Positions 11,505 to 21,500 of a DNA stretch of 64,000 nt are shown piece by piece; positions within the stretch are counted from its first letter, which is position 1, and each line of letters starts with the position of its first letter. The stretch comes from Caballeronia sp. Lep1P3. GTDB taxonomy: Bacteria; Pseudomonadota; Gammaproteobacteria; Burkholderiales; Burkholderiaceae. The stretch covers positions 1,054,001 to 1,118,000 of the forward strand of contig NZ_CP084265.1 of NCBI RefSeq assembly GCF_022879595.1, given 5' to 3'. Made by a program: the position numbers and the translations under genes. The notes under the pieces are model-generated. The model worked only from the letters and a program-made list of their open reading frames with translations. It did not search any database and was not told the origin of the DNA.

Positions 11505-13391
11505 TTGAACAACAATATGTTCTCTAAAGCGGCAGTGTGGCTCGTGATCGCACTGGTGCTGTTTACGGTGTTCAAGCAGTTCGATAAGCCCCGCGTCCAG
11601 GAAGGCGTGTCGTATTCGCAGTTCATGGACGACGCGAAGAACGGCAAGGTGAAGAACGTCACCGTTCAGGGCCGCAATCTTACGGTCACTCCGGCAGACG
11701 GCCAGAAATACCAGATCGTGTCGCCTGGCGACATCTGGATGGTCGGCGATCTGATGAAATACGGCGTTCAGGTCAGCGGCAAGGCTGACGATGAACCGAA
11801 TGCGCTCGTCTCCGCGCTGTACTACCTTGGACCGACGATTCTCATCATCGGCTTCTGGTTCTACATGATGAGGCAGATGCAGGGAGGCGGCAAAGGCGGG
11901 GCGTTCTCGTTCGGCAAATCGCGCGCGCGGCTGATCGACGAGAACAACAACGCGATCAATTTCACCGATGTCGCCGGTTGCGACGAAGCGAAGGAAGAAG
12001 TGTCGGAGCTGGTGGACTTCCTGCGCGACCCGCAGAAGTTCCAGAAGCTGGGCGGGCGCATTCCGCGCGGCGTGCTGCTGGTCGGCCCTCCGGGTACCGG
12101 TAAGACGCTGCTGGCTCGCGCCATCGCGGGCGAGGCGAAGGTGCCGTTCTTCAGCATCTCGGGTTCGGACTTCGTGGAAATGTTCGTCGGCGTGGGCGCG
12201 GCCCGCGTGCGCGACATGTTCGAGCAGGCGAAGAAGCATGCGCCGTGTATCGTGTTCATCGACGAAATCGACGCGGTCGGCCGTCATCGCGGCGCCGGCA
12301 TGGGCGGCGGCAACGACGAACGCGAACAGACGCTGAACCAGATGCTCGTCGAAATGGACGGCTTCGAGGCGAACTCCGGTGTCATCGTGATCGCAGCGAC
12401 CAACCGTTCGGACGTGCTCGACAAGGCGCTCCTGCGCCCGGGCCGCTTCGACCGCCAGGTGTATGTCGGTCTGCCGGATATCCGCGGCCGCGAACACATC
12501 ATGAAGGTGCATCTGCGCAAGGTGCCGATCGCCAACGACGTCGACGCATCGGTCATCGCGCGTGGCACGCCGGGCTTCTCGGGCGCGGACCTGGCGAATC
12601 TCGTGAACGAAGCCGCGCTGTTTGCGGCGCGCCGCGGCAAGCGCATCGTCGAAATGCAGGATTTCGAGGACGCGAAGGACAAGATCTTCATGGGTCCGGA
12701 GCGCAAGTCGGCCGTGATGCGCGAAGAGGAACGCCGCAATACGGCGTATCACGAGTCGGGTCACGCGGTCGTCGCGAAGCTGCTGCCGCATGCAGACCCG
12801 GTCCACAAGGTCACGATCATGCCGCGCGGCTGGGCGCTCGGCGTTACCTGGCAATTGCCGGAACATGACCGCGTGAACCTGTATCGCGACAAGATGCTGG
12901 AAGAAATCGCGATCCTGTTCGGCGGCCGTGCAGCGGAAGAAGTGTTCCTGAACTCGATGTCGACCGGTGCTTCGAACGACTTCGAGCGCGCAACGAAGAT
13001 GGCGCGCGACATGGTCACGCGCTACGGCATGTCGGACGTCCTCGGCACGATGGTCTATGTCGATACCGAGCCGGAAGGCATGTTCGGCAAGCTCGGCGCG
13101 AAGACGGTGTCGGAAGCTACGCTGCAGAAGGTCGACGCGGAAATCCGCCGCATTCTGGACGAGCAATACGCGCTCGCCCGCAAGCTGCTGGAAGACAACC
13201 GCGACAAGGTCGAGGCCATGACCAAGGCGCTGCTCGAATGGGAAACCATCGACGCGGACCAGATCGGCGACATCATGGCGGGCCGTCCGCCGCGTCCGCC
13301 GAAGAACTTGCCGCCGCCTTCAGGCGATACGCCTCCGAGCGGGAACAGCGGCACGGAAGTGAAGCCGGGCAGCGCGACCGCTCCCGCCTAA
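11505..13391 (+). CDS. ftsH: ATP-dependent zinc metalloprotease FtsH
   Basis: Membrane-anchored AAA protease that degrades sigma32, LpxC and misassembled membrane proteins. The TTG at 11505 is chosen as start because GAGGAG (11492-11497) lies 7 nt upstream, giving 628 residues. Two transmembrane segments flank a small periplasmic domain (about 8-24 and 105-125). Walker A is GPPGTGKT (194-201), Walker B is IVFIDEID, and the zinc site is HESGH (His416, Glu417, His420). The tail is Pro-rich. It follows rlmE by 173 nt and ends at a strong terminator. Confidence 0.96.
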   Translation: MNNNMFSKAAVWLVIALVLFTVFKQFDKPRVQEGVSYSQFMDDAKNGKVKNVTVQGRNLTVTPADGQKYQIVSPGDIWMVGDLMKYGVQVSGKADDEPNALVSALYYLGPTILIIGFWFYMMRQMQGGGKGGAFSFGKSRARLIDENNNAINFTDVAGCDEAKEEVSELVDFLRDPQKFQKLGGRIPRGVLLVGPPGTGKTLLARAIAGEAKVPFFSISGSDFVEMFVGVGAARVRDMFEQAKKHAPCIVFIDEIDAVGRHRGAGMGGGNDEREQTLNQMLVEMDGFEANSGVIVIAATNRSDVLDKALLRPGRFDRQVYVGLPDIRGREHIMKVHLRKVPIANDVDASVIARGTPGFSGADLANLVNEAALFAARRGKRIVEMQDFEDAKDKIFMGPERKSAVMREEERRNTAYHESGHAVVAKLLPHADPVHKVTIMPRGWALGVTWQLPEHDRVNLYRDKMLEEIAILFGGRAAEEVFLNSMSTGASNDFERATKMARDMVTRYGMSDVLGTMVYVDTEPEGMFGKLGAKTVSEATLQKVDAEIRRILDEQYALARKLLEDNRDKVEAMTKALLEWETIDADQIGDIMAGRPPRPPKNLPPPSGDTPPSGNSGTEVKPGSATAPA

Positions 13392-13408
13392 ACTCCCGGC
13401 ATCAGACG

Positions 13409-13444
13409 ATGGGCCGGCGTGCACTGCACGCCGGCCCATTTTTT
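13409..13444 (+). terminator. Rho-independent terminator of ftsH
   Basis: A long near-perfect inverted repeat (13409-13423 with 13425-13439) is followed by six T (13439-13444). Located 18 nt after the ftsH stop. Confidence 0.9.
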
Positions 13445-13482
13445 CTTTATGGCCCGGCGTTCGCGGCCAGGGCGCCTGTCAA

Positions 13483-14397
13483 TTGCTCCAGCAGACTCGC
13501 TTGACCACATCCACATCCACATCCACATCCCACCTTCCTGTCGCGCCGCCGTTGCAATGCGGCCGCTTTACGCTGACGTTCGAGCGTCCGCTCGTGATGG
13601 GCATTCTGAACGTCACGCCCGACTCGTTTTCCGATGGCGGCCGCTTCCTCTCGCGCGATGCCGCCCTCGCGCGCGCCGAGCGAATGCTTGCCGATGGCGC
13701 GGACATCGTTGATATCGGCGGCGAATCGACGCGGCCGGGCGCGCCGCCCGTGCCGCTCGACGAAGAACTGGCGCGCGTGATTCCCATCGTCGAGGCGCTG
13801 CGCGCGGTGCGGGTTCCGCTGTCGGTCGACACGTACAAGCCCACGCTGATGCGCGCCGCACTCGATGCAGGCGCGGACATGATCAACGACATCTGGGGCT
13901 TTCGTCAGGACGGCGCAATCGACGCGGTGAAAGACGCGAACTGCGGCCTGTGCGTGATGCACATGCTCGGCGAGCCGCGCACCATGCAGTTGCACGAACC
14001 CGTTTACGAGGATGTCGTCGCGTCGGTGCGCGAATTCTTCGCCGAGCGCATGTCGATGCTCGCGAGCGCAGGCGTGGCGGCGGATCGCATCAGTCTCGAC
14101 CCCGGCTACGGCTTCGGAAAGACGGTCGGGCATAATTACACACTGCTTGCCGAACTCAGTGCGACGTTGCCTTCGGGCACGCATCGTCCGCTTCTGGCCG
14201 GCATGTCGCGCAAATCGATGCTCGGTGCAGTCACCGGACGCGGCGCCGGCGAACGTCTGAGCGCGAGCATCGCGGCGGCGGTTTGCGCGGCCGAGCGCGG
14301 CGCGGCCATCATCCGCGTGCATGATGTCGCGCAAACCGTCGACGCGCTAAACGTTTGGCAGGCAACAAAAGACGCCGCGCGCGGCGGGCAATATTGA
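13483..14397 (+). CDS. folP: Dihydropteroate synthase
   Basis: Condenses p-aminobenzoate with dihydropterin pyrophosphate in folate synthesis; the sulfonamide target. The TIM-barrel family motifs are present: LVMGILNVTPDSFSDGG (pterin/pyrophosphate loop), DIVDIGGESTRPG (second loop) and the late LAGMSRKSM. The start is uncertain: TTG at 13483 has a weak CAGGG upstream, and a second TTG at 13501 is possible. The extreme N-terminus (STSTSTS) is encoded by four tandem CCACAT hexamers at 13505-13528 and is unlike the compact start of typical FolP. About 304 residues. Confidence 0.9.
   Translation: MLQQTRLTTSTSTSTSHLPVAPPLQCGRFTLTFERPLVMGILNVTPDSFSDGGRFLSRDAALARAERMLADGADIVDIGGESTRPGAPPVPLDEELARVIPIVEALRAVRVPLSVDTYKPTLMRAALDAGADMINDIWGFRQDGAIDAVKDANCGLCVMHMLGEPRTMQLHEPVYEDVVASVREFFAERMSMLASAGVAADRISLDPGYGFGKTVGHNYTLLAELSATLPSGTHRPLLAGMSRKSMLGAVTGRGAGERLSASIAAAVCAAERGAAIIRVHDVAQTVDALNVWQATKDAARGGQY
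13505..13528 (+). repeat. Four tandem CCACAT hexamers at the folP 5' end
   Basis: Four perfect copies of a 6-bp unit, in frame with folP and encoding alternating Thr-Ser. Unit loss or gain would keep the frame and only change the N-terminal length. Confidence 0.8.
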
Positions 14398-14504
14398 AGC
14401 GAATCTTTCGAAGCTGACGGCGGAGGCGTCCTGCCGCCATGAACGACAACACAAGCCGCGGACCACAACAGGCGCCATACGTCCGCGAGGAGGGCCAGGC
14501 AACG

Positions 14505-15863
14505 ATGACACGACGATATTTTGGAACTGACGGCATTCGCGGGCGCGTTGGCGCGGCCCCGATCACCCCGGACTTCGTACTGAGGCTCGGCTACGCGGCG
14601 GGCAAGGTGCTCGCGGGCGCGGGGCAGCCGGCGCAGAAGGGCAATCGCCCGACGGTGCTGATCGGCAAGGACACGCGCGTGTCCGGCTACATGCTCGAAG
14701 CGGCGCTCGAGTCCGGCTTTTCGGCGGCGGGCGTCGACGTGATGCTCGCCGGCCCGATGCCCACGCCCGGCGTCGCGTATCTCACGCGGGCGCTGCGCCT
14801 TTCGGCGGGCGTGGTCATCAGCGCGTCGCACAATCCTTACGACGACAACGGCATCAAATTCTTTTCCGCCGACGGCAACAAGCTGCCCGACGAAGTCGAA
14901 TCGCGCATCGAGGCGCAGCTCGAGCTGCCGATGGACTGCGCGCCTTCCGAGCATCTCGGCAAGGCGCGCCGTCTCGACGACGCGGGCGGCCGCTACATCG
15001 AGTTCTGCAAAAGCACGTTCCCCGCGAACTTCGACCTGCGCGGCCTGAAACTCGTGGTGGACTGCGCGCACGGAGCGGCGTATGACGTCGCGCCGCACGT
15101 CTTTCATGAACTCGGCGCGGAAGTCGTGCCGATCGGCGTGTCGCCCAACGGCTTCAATATCAACGACGGCGTCGGCGCAACGGCGCCCGATGCGCTCGTT
15201 CGCGCGGTGAAGGAGCACGGCGCGGACATCGGTATCGCGCTGGATGGCGATGCGGACCGATTACAGGTTGTCGATTCGAGCGGGCGTCTCTATAACGGCG
15301 ACGAACTGCTCTACGTGCTGGTGAAGGACCGCATCGCGACCGACGGCAAGGTGGAAGGCGCGGTCGGCACGCTGATGACCAACATGGCGGTCGAAGTCGC
15401 GCTGAAAGAAGCCGGCGTTCAGTTCGTGCGCGCGGCCGTGGGCGATCGCTATGTGCTGGAAAAGCTGCGCGAGCATGGCTGGCAGCTCGGCGCGGAAGGC
15501 TCGGGCCATATCCTGTCGCTGGATCGGCATTCGACGGGCGACGGCATCGTGTCCGCGCTGCTCGTGCTGGCCGCGCTCAAGCGCAGCGGCAAGACGCTCG
15601 CCGAACTGCTCGACGGCGTGAGCCTCTTCCCTCAAAAGCTCATCAACGTGCGCATGAGCGCGGGTGCGGACTGGAAGAACAGCGACGCGATTCGCCGCGC
15701 GGTCGAGCAAGCCGAGCATTCCCTCGAATCGCGCGGTCGGGTCTTGATTCGCGCGTCGGGAACCGAACCGGTCCTGCGCGTGATGGTGGAAGCCGCCGCG
15801 CAGCAGGACGCCGTTCGCCACGCGGAAACGATTGCGCAAGTCGTAAAGGACGTGACTTCGTAG
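14505..15863 (+). CDS. glmM: Phosphoglucosamine mutase
   Basis: Interconverts glucosamine-6-phosphate and glucosamine-1-phosphate for UDP-GlcNAc, feeding peptidoglycan and LPS. ATG 14505 ([13 protein letters not shown]) has GAGGAGGG upstream and gives the usual length (452 residues). The phosphoserine loop is [11 protein letters not shown], the Mg loop is DGDADR, the sugar loop is EGSGH and the phosphate-binding RASGTEP is near the C-terminus. folP-glmM order is conserved across proteobacteria and the two are probably cotranscribed. Confidence 0.96.
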   Translation: MTRRYFGTDGIRGRVGAAPITPDFVLRLGYAAGKVLAGAGQPAQKGNRPTVLIGKDTRVSGYMLEAALESGFSAAGVDVMLAGPMPTPGVAYLTRALRLSAGVVISASHNPYDDNGIKFFSADGNKLPDEVESRIEAQLELPMDCAPSEHLGKARRLDDAGGRYIEFCKSTFPANFDLRGLKLVVDCAHGAAYDVAPHVFHELGAEVVPIGVSPNGFNINDGVGATAPDALVRAVKEHGADIGIALDGDADRLQVVDSSGRLYNGDELLYVLVKDRIATDGKVEGAVGTLMTNMAVEVALKEAGVQFVRAAVGDRYVLEKLREHGWQLGAEGSGHILSLDRHSTGDGIVSALLVLAALKRSGKTLAELLDGVSLFPQKLINVRMSAGADWKNSDAIRRAVEQAEHSLESRGRVLIRASGTEPVLRVMVEAAAQQDAVRHAETIAQVVKDVTS

Positions 15864-15893
15864 GCGTTCACTGAAAAACATGCGTTTTCGCTA

Positions 15894-15919
15894 AAGCGGG
15901 CTTCGGCCCGCTTTTTTTT
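15894..15919 (+). terminator. Rho-independent terminator of glmM
   Basis: An 8-bp stem (15894-15901 with 15906-15913) around a TTCG tetraloop, running into eight T (15912-15919). Confidence 0.93.
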
Positions 15920-15996
15920 CGCGCCGCAGACCGGTGACCAAGGACCGATCAACCCACTTTCGATACGTAAGCCGGATGTCACGCACCTTTCACGGA

Positions 15997-16030
15997 GAGT
16001 CACATTACTGTCACAGAGACTGCCTATATT
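15997..16030 (+). promoter_or_regulatory. Pho box and -10 of the pst-pho operon
   Basis: GAGTCACATTACTGTCAC at 15997-16014 matches the PhoB consensus (two CTGTCAT-like 7-mers in an 11-bp period) at 14 of 18 positions; the two GTCAC cores are 11 bp apart. Ten nucleotides after the box lies TATATT (16025-16030), the normal place for the -10 where PhoB replaces -35 recognition. pstS starts at 16072. The regulator PhoB is encoded 4.7 kb downstream in the same cluster. Confidence 0.85.
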
Positions 16031-16071
16031 TCGCGGTGTCGTCTCACACGTTCTCAACCCTTGGAGGTCTC

Positions 16072-17103
16072 ATGAAATTGATGCACACCGCGCTGGCTGG
16101 CGTAATTGGCGCAATGTTCGCCATCTCTGCGCAAGCGGCCGATATCACCGGCGCGGGCAGCACCTTCGCAGCTCCGATCTACACCAAGTGGGCAGACGCC
16201 TATCAAAAAAGCGGCGGCGGCAAGGTCAACTACCAGGGCATCGGTTCGTCGGGCGGCATCAAGCAGATCGTCGCCAAGACGGTGGATTTCGCAGGTTCGG
16301 ACGCACCGCTCAAGGACGACGAACTCACGAAGGACGGTCTCTTCCAATTTCCGACGGTGGTGGGCGGCGTGGTGCCGGTCATCAACGTGCCGGGCGTGAA
16401 GGCGGGCGAAGTGACGCTGTCGGGCCAGGTGCTCGGCGACATCTATCTCGGCAAGATCAAGAAGTGGAACGACCCGGCCATCGCCGCGCTGAACCCGAAG
16501 GTCAAGCTGCCGGATACGGATATCGCCGTGGTGCGCCGCGCGGACGGCTCGGGCACGAGCTTCATCTGGACGAACTATCTGTCGAAGGTCAACGCCGACT
16601 GGAAGTCGAAAGTGGGCGAAGGTTCGACGGTCAACTGGCCGACCGGCACGGGCGGCAAGGGCAACGACGGCGTCGCGGCGTTCGTGCAGCGTCTGCCGGG
16701 CGCGATCGGCTATGTCGAGTGGGCCTATGCCAAGCAGAACCACATGACGTATGTCGGCCTGAAGAATTCGGCGGGCACGGTGGTCGAGCCGAAGACGGAG
16801 ACGTTCAAGGCGGCGGCTGCGGGCGCGGACTGGTCGAAGTCGTTCTACCAGATTCTGACGAACGAGCAGGGCAAGGATGCCTGGCCGATCGTCGGCGCGA
16901 CGTTCGTTCTGCTGCACTCCACGCAGGACAAGGCCGCGCAGGGCACCGAGACGCTCAAGTTCTTCGATTGGGCGTTCAAGAACGGCAACCAGGCCGCGAA
17001 CGACCTCGACTACATCTCGCTGCCGGATTCGGTCGTGGCGGAAATCCGCTCGCAATGGAAGGCGAAGGTGAAGGACGCATCCGGCAAGCCGGTTGCTGAG
17101 TAA
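16072..17103 (+). CDS. pstS: Periplasmic phosphate-binding protein PstS
   Basis: High-affinity phosphate receptor of the Pst ABC transporter. The 343-residue protein has a signal peptide cleaved after SAQA (about residue 22). The phosphate site is visible: GAGSTFAAP near the N-terminus, SSGGIKQI, and [17 protein letters not shown] at 16063-16068 precedes the ATG. First gene of pstSCAB-phoU-phoBR and directly under the Pho box; a hairpin after it separates it from pstC. Confidence 0.96.
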   Translation: MKLMHTALAGVIGAMFAISAQAADITGAGSTFAAPIYTKWADAYQKSGGGKVNYQGIGSSGGIKQIVAKTVDFAGSDAPLKDDELTKDGLFQFPTVVGGVVPVINVPGVKAGEVTLSGQVLGDIYLGKIKKWNDPAIAALNPKVKLPDTDIAVVRRADGSGTSFIWTNYLSKVNADWKSKVGEGSTVNWPTGTGGKGNDGVAAFVQRLPGAIGYVEWAYAKQNHMTYVGLKNSAGTVVEPKTETFKAAAAGADWSKSFYQILTNEQGKDAWPIVGATFVLLHSTQDKAAQGTETLKFFDWAFKNGNQAANDLDYISLPDSVVAEIRSQWKAKVKDASGKPVAE

Positions 17104-17166
17104 AACCGTAGCAGGCAGTCGTTCGAAACTGTTCCGGGCTTGCGCGGGACAGCATGCAGCAAAAAG

Positions 17167-17196
17167 CCGCGCGGCGATCTGGAAATCGCCGCGCGG
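17167..17196 (+). terminator. pstS-pstC intercistronic hairpin
   Basis: A perfect 12-bp inverted repeat (17167-17178 with 17185-17196) with a 6-nt loop lies in the 121-bp gap between pstS and pstC. There is no T-run, so it looks more like an mRNA-stabilising or partial attenuation hairpin that favours PstS over the membrane parts. Confidence 0.6.
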
Positions 17197-17224
17197 TCTG
17201 ACACGTAGCGTAACCAAGGCTCCC

Positions 17225-18208
17225 ATGTCGGACATCAACCTCGCGTCGGCACCGCCGGCGGCGCATGCACAGCGCGCGCCGAGCCGTATCGGCGACATCA
17301 TTTTCGGCGGCATCACCCGGCTTGCGGCCATCGTGACGCTGCTGCTCCTGGGCGGCATCATCGTTTCGCTCCTCATCGCGTCGATGCCGACGATCCAGAA
17401 GTTCGGCCTGAGCTTTCTGTGGCGCGCGGAATGGGATCCACCGAGCGACAGCTTCGGCGCGCTGGTGCCGATCTACGGCACCATCGCGACGTCGCTCATC
17501 GCGCTCATCATCGCGGTGCCGGTGAGCTTCGGCATCGCGCTGTTTCTGACGGAGCTTTCGCCCGCGTGGCTGCGCCGTCCGCTCGGCGTCGCCATCGAGC
17601 TGCTCGCGGCGATTCCGTCGATCGTCTACGGCATGTGGGGCCTGCTCGTGTTCGCGCCGATCTTCGCCGCATACTTCGAAAAACCGCTTGGGGCTTTGCT
17701 CGGCGGCGTGCCGCTCATCGGCGCGTTCTTCCAGGGGCCGCCGATTGGGATCGGCATTCTGTGCGCGGGCGTCATCCTCGCGATCATGATCATCCCGTAT
17801 ATCGCGTCGGTGATGCGCGACGTCTTCGAGGTCACGCCGGTGCTGCTCAAGGAATCGGCATACGGCATCGGCTGCACGACGTGGGAAGTCATGTGGAAGA
17901 TCGTGCTGCCGTACACGCGCGCCGGCGTGATCGGCGGCGTCATGCTCGGCCTCGGCCGCGCGCTCGGCGAAACGATGGCGGTGACGTTCGTGATCGGCAA
18001 CACCAATCTGCTCGACAACGTGTCGCTCTTTTCTCCGGGCAACAGCATCACGTCCGCGCTTGCCAACGAATTCGCGGAAGGGAGTCCCGGCCTGCATACG
18101 TCGGCGCTGATGGAACTGGGCCTGATTCTCTTCGTCATCACGTTCTTCGTACTCGCGCTCTCCAAGCTGATGCTTTTGCGCATGGAACGCGGGGAGGGTG
18201 CAAAGTGA
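17225..18208 (+). CDS. pstC: Phosphate ABC transporter permease PstC
   Basis: One of the two inner-membrane channel subunits of the Pst transporter. ATG 17225 (MSDINLAS) gives 327 residues; longer upstream frames run through the intercistronic hairpin. Six hydrophobic segments are visible and the EAA-type ABC coupling loop is around [16 protein letters not shown]. pstA overlaps its stop codon. Confidence 0.94.
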   Translation: MSDINLASAPPAAHAQRAPSRIGDIIFGGITRLAAIVTLLLLGGIIVSLLIASMPTIQKFGLSFLWRAEWDPPSDSFGALVPIYGTIATSLIALIIAVPVSFGIALFLTELSPAWLRRPLGVAIELLAAIPSIVYGMWGLLVFAPIFAAYFEKPLGALLGGVPLIGAFFQGPPIGIGILCAGVILAIMIIPYIASVMRDVFEVTPVLLKESAYGIGCTTWEVMWKIVLPYTRAGVIGGVMLGLGRALGETMAVTFVIGNTNLLDNVSLFSPGNSITSALANEFAEGSPGLHTSALMELGLILFVITFFVLALSKLMLLRMERGEGAK

Positions 18209-19089
18209 GCCGTCCCGCAACTTTCGATGACCACGATCGCGTGCAAGCCTCGCGCGTGAAGCTGCAGCGCCGCCGACGCGGCACCAACGCGATCGCGCTG
18301 ACGCTCTCGCTCGCGGCGATGGCCTTCGGCCTCGTCTGGCTCGTGTGGATTCTCTACACGACGCTGCGCCTCGGCATCTCCGGCTTGTCCGTCGAGCTGT
18401 TCACGCAGTCGACGCCGCCGCCGAACACCGATGGCGGCGGTCTTGCCAACGCCATCGTCGGCAGCCTGATGCTCGTCGCGCTGGCAACGTGCGTCGGCAC
18501 GCCGCTCGGCATTCTCGCGGGCGTCTATCTCGCGGAATACGGCCAGAAGCGCTGGCTCGCGAGCGCCACGCGCTTTATCAACGACATCCTGCTGTCCGCG
18601 CCGTCCATCGTCGTCGGTCTGTTCGTGTATGCGCTCGTCGTCGCGAAGATGGGGCGATTCTCCGGCTGGGCCGGCGTGATCGCGCTCGGGCTGCTGCAGA
18701 TTCCGATCGTCATCCGCACGACGGAAAACATGCTGAAGCTCGTGCCGAACGCGCTGCGCGAAGCGGCTTTCGCGCTCGGCACGCCCAAGTGGAAGATGGT
18801 CATGTCCATCACGCTGAAGGCGTCGGTGGGCGGCATCGTGACGGGCGTGCTGCTGGCGGTCGCGCGCATTGCAGGCGAAACCGCGCCGCTGCTTTTCACG
18901 GCGCTGTCGAACCAGTTCTTCTCCGTGGACATGAATCAGCCGGTCGCGAATCTGCCGGTCACGATCTACAAGTTCGCGATGAGCCCGTTCCCGCAATGGC
19001 AGACGCTCGCGTGGGCCGGCGTGTTCCTGATTACGCTCGGCGTGCTGGGTCTCAATATCCTGGCGCGGTCGATTTTTTCGAAGAAATAA
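18205..19089 (+). CDS. pstA: Phosphate ABC transporter permease PstA
   Basis: Second channel subunit of Pst. The GTG at 18205 overlaps the pstC stop by 4 nt and has GGGGAGGG at 18191-18198; the product is 294 residues ([12 protein letters not shown]...). Six transmembrane segments, with the coupling-loop region [18 protein letters not shown]. Translational coupling to pstC fits the 1:1 stoichiometry. A long frame extending upstream inside pstC is only a shadow. Confidence 0.94.
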   Translation: MSRPATFDDHDRVQASRVKLQRRRRGTNAIALTLSLAAMAFGLVWLVWILYTTLRLGISGLSVELFTQSTPPPNTDGGGLANAIVGSLMLVALATCVGTPLGILAGVYLAEYGQKRWLASATRFINDILLSAPSIVVGLFVYALVVAKMGRFSGWAGVIALGLLQIPIVIRTTENMLKLVPNALREAAFALGTPKWKMVMSITLKASVGGIVTGVLLAVARIAGETAPLLFTALSNQFFSVDMNQPVANLPVTIYKFAMSPFPQWQTLAWAGVFLITLGVLGLNILARSIFSKK

Positions 19090-19104
19090 GGTCGGAGTGA
19101 TTCC

Positions 19105-19977
19105 ATGAGTATGGTCGAAAGTGGTGTCAACCACCTGAATGCGAAGTCGGACGCGCCTGTCGAGCGCGGTCCGGTTCCCGGCAGCACGCGCCCGACGCAC
19201 GGCTCGCCGCCCGCCGACTCGATCAAGCCGAAGATCGAGGTGAAGAACCTGAACTTCTTCTACAACAAGTATCACGCGCTCAAGAACATCAACCTGCGCA
19301 TTCCCGAGAAGAAAGTGACCGCGTTCATAGGTCCGTCGGGTTGCGGCAAGTCCACGCTCCTGCGCACGTTCAACAAGATGTACGCGCTCTATCCGGAGCA
19401 GCGCGCCGAAGGCGAAATCCTGATGGATGGCGCAAACCTGCTCGAAACCACGCGCGACATTTCGCTTCTGCGCGCGCGAGTCGGAATGGTGTTCCAGAAG
19501 CCGACGCCGTTCCCGATGTCGATCTACGACAACATCGCGTTCGGCGTGAAGATGTTCGAGCAGCTTTCGCGCTCGGAAATGGACGATCGCATCGAATGGG
19601 CGCTCACGAAGGCCGCGCTGTGGACCGAGGTGAAGGACAAGTTGCAGCAAAGCGGCTATGGGCTGTCGGGCGGCCAGCAGCAGCGCCTTTGCATCGCGCG
19701 CGGCATCGCTATCCGGCCGGAAGTGCTGTTGCTCGACGAACCGTGCTCCGCGCTCGATCCGATCTCGACCGGCCGCATCGAAGAGCTGATCGCGGAGCTG
19801 AAGAACGACTACACCGTCGTGATCGTCACGCATAACATGCAGCAGGCCGCGCGCTGCTCGGACTACACTGCCTATATGTACCTCGGTGAGTTGATCGAAT
19901 TCGGCGATACCGAGAAGATCTTCATCAAGCCCGCCCGCAAGGAAACGGAAGACTACATCACGGGCCGCTTCGGCTAA
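19105..19977 (+). CDS. pstB: Phosphate ABC transporter ATPase PstB
   Basis: Cytoplasmic ATPase of the Pst transporter, 290 residues. Walker A is GPSGCGKST, the signature is [13 protein letters not shown] and Walker B is [14 protein letters not shown], with the switch His in VTHNMQQA. An N-terminal extension of about 40 residues (ending around SIKPK) precedes the conserved ABC core. CGGAG lies before the ATG. Together with PhoU it also relays phosphate status to PhoR. Confidence 0.96.
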   Translation: MSMVESGVNHLNAKSDAPVERGPVPGSTRPTHGSPPADSIKPKIEVKNLNFFYNKYHALKNINLRIPEKKVTAFIGPSGCGKSTLLRTFNKMYALYPEQRAEGEILMDGANLLETTRDISLLRARVGMVFQKPTPFPMSIYDNIAFGVKMFEQLSRSEMDDRIEWALTKAALWTEVKDKLQQSGYGLSGGQQQRLCIARGIAIRPEVLLLDEPCSALDPISTGRIEELIAELKNDYTVVIVTHNMQQAARCSDYTAYMYLGELIEFGDTEKIFIKPARKETEDYITGRFG

Positions 19978-19995
19978 AGGACTAAGGAGCAGAGC

Positions 19996-20700
19996 ATGTC
20001 CGATAAACATCTGTCGAGCCAATTCGACGCCGATCTCAACACGGTGTCGTCGAAAGTGCTGGAAATGGGCGGTCTCGTCGAGTCGCAAATCACGGCGGCG
20101 ATGCAGGCATTGAACGAGTTCGATATCAACATCGCCGATCAGGTGATCGCGGCGGAAACGCGCCTGAACACGATGGAAGTCGAGATCGACGAAGAGTGCA
20201 GCAACATCATCGCGCGCCGTCAGCCGGCCGCGCGCGATCTCCGTCTTCTCATGGCGATCTCGAAGACCATCACGAATCTGGAGCGCGCCGGCGACGAAGC
20301 CGAGAAGATCGCCAAGCGCGTGAAGCGCATCAACGAGGACGGCGCGGGCCGCACGGTGAACATCGCGGAGATCAAGCTCTCGGGCGAGATGGCGGTGTCG
20401 ATCCTGCGCCGCGCGCTCGATGCGTTCGCGCGCCTCGATACGGTGGCCGCCGCGCAGATCGTGCGCGACGACAAGGCCATCGACGACGAATTCCGCGCCT
20501 TCGTGCGCAAGCTCGTCACGTACATGATGGAAGACCCGCGCACCATTTCCGCGGGCCTCGATTATCTGTTCATCGCGAAGGCGGTGGAGCGCATCGGCGA
20601 TCACGCGAAGAACATCGCCGAGTTCATCATCTACATCGTGAAGGGCACGGACGTGCGCCATATCTCGCGCGATCAGCTCGAACGCGAAGCGCTCAGTTAA
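19996..20700 (+). CDS. phoU: Phosphate signalling protein PhoU
   Basis: A 234-residue, mostly helical protein that couples Pst transport state to PhoR and represses the Pho regulon in high phosphate. The two PhoU repeats are clear, each with the acidic metal-binding pattern (ERAGDEAEKIAKR and ERIGDHAKNIAEF). It is 18 nt after pstB and 39 nt before phoB. Confidence 0.96.
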   Translation: MSDKHLSSQFDADLNTVSSKVLEMGGLVESQITAAMQALNEFDINIADQVIAAETRLNTMEVEIDEECSNIIARRQPAARDLRLLMAISKTITNLERAGDEAEKIAKRVKRINEDGAGRTVNIAEIKLSGEMAVSILRRALDAFARLDTVAAAQIVRDDKAIDDEFRAFVRKLVTYMMEDPRTISAGLDYLFIAKAVERIGDHAKNIAEFIIYIVKGTDVRHISRDQLEREALS

Positions 20701-20739
20701 TCCAACGTTCCACTTCAAGCAAAAGGTCAAGAGGTGCCG

Positions 20740-21441
20740 ATGCCCAGCAGTATCCTCGTCGTCGAAGACGAACCCGCGATCTCCGAACTGATCTCGGTGA
20801 ATCTGCAACATGCGGGACATTGCCCGATTCGCGCCTATAACGCGGAGCAGGCGCAAAACCTGATCAGCGACGTGCTGCCCGATCTCGTGCTGCTCGACTG
20901 GATGCTGCCCGCGAAGTCCGGCATCGCCTTCGCGCGCGAGTTGCGCAACAACGAGCGCACGAAGCACATTCCGATCATCATGCTGACCGCGCGCGGCGAC
21001 GAGCAGGACAAGGTGCTCGGCCTCGAAATCGGCGCGGACGACTACGTGACCAAGCCGTTTTCGCCGAAGGAACTGATGGCGCGCATCAAGGCCGTGCTGC
21101 GCCGTCGCGCGCCGCAACTGACCGAGGACGTCGTCGCGATCAACGGCCTGCGTCTCGATCCGGCGACGCATCGCGTGGCGGCGAATCAGTCGGGCAGCGA
21201 CATCAAGCTCGATCTCGGCCCGACCGAGTTCCGGCTGCTGCACTTCTTCATGACGCATCCGGAGCGCGTGCACAGCCGCACGCAACTGCTGGATCAGGTC
21301 TGGGGCGATCACGTGTTCGTGGAAGAGCGCACGGTCGACGTGCATATCAAGCGTCTGCGCGCCGCGCTGAAGCCCGCAGGCTGCGATGCTATGATCGAAA
21401 CGGTGCGCGGCAGCGGCTACCGGCTCGCCAAGGGCGCATGA
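20740..21441 (+). CDS. phoB: Phosphate regulon response regulator PhoB
   Basis: OmpR-type activator of Pho-box promoters. ATG 20740 is preferred over the GTG two codons upstream because it starts right at the receiver (PSSILVVEDE). The 233-residue product has acidic pocket Glu9/Asp10, phosphoacceptor Asp53 (LVLLDWMLP), Thr in IIMLTARGDE and Lys in VTKPFSPKE. The C-terminal winged helix includes RTQLLDQVWGD and RTVDVHIKRLR. phoR follows. Confidence 0.96.
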   Translation: MPSSILVVEDEPAISELISVNLQHAGHCPIRAYNAEQAQNLISDVLPDLVLLDWMLPAKSGIAFARELRNNERTKHIPIIMLTARGDEQDKVLGLEIGADDYVTKPFSPKELMARIKAVLRRRAPQLTEDVVAINGLRLDPATHRVAANQSGSDIKLDLGPTEFRLLHFFMTHPERVHSRTQLLDQVWGDHVFVEERTVDVHIKRLRAALKPAGCDAMIETVRGSGYRLAKGA

Positions 21442-21500
21442 GCTCGCCCGGTCTTTTCTAGCCGCGCCGATATTCGCCGTCATCCGATCCCGCCGACAAC

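Noticed and set aside
17626..21483. 1285-codon antisense ORF across pstC to phoB
   Set aside because: Covers six well-supported genes on the other strand and shows no domain; a GC-frame artefact.
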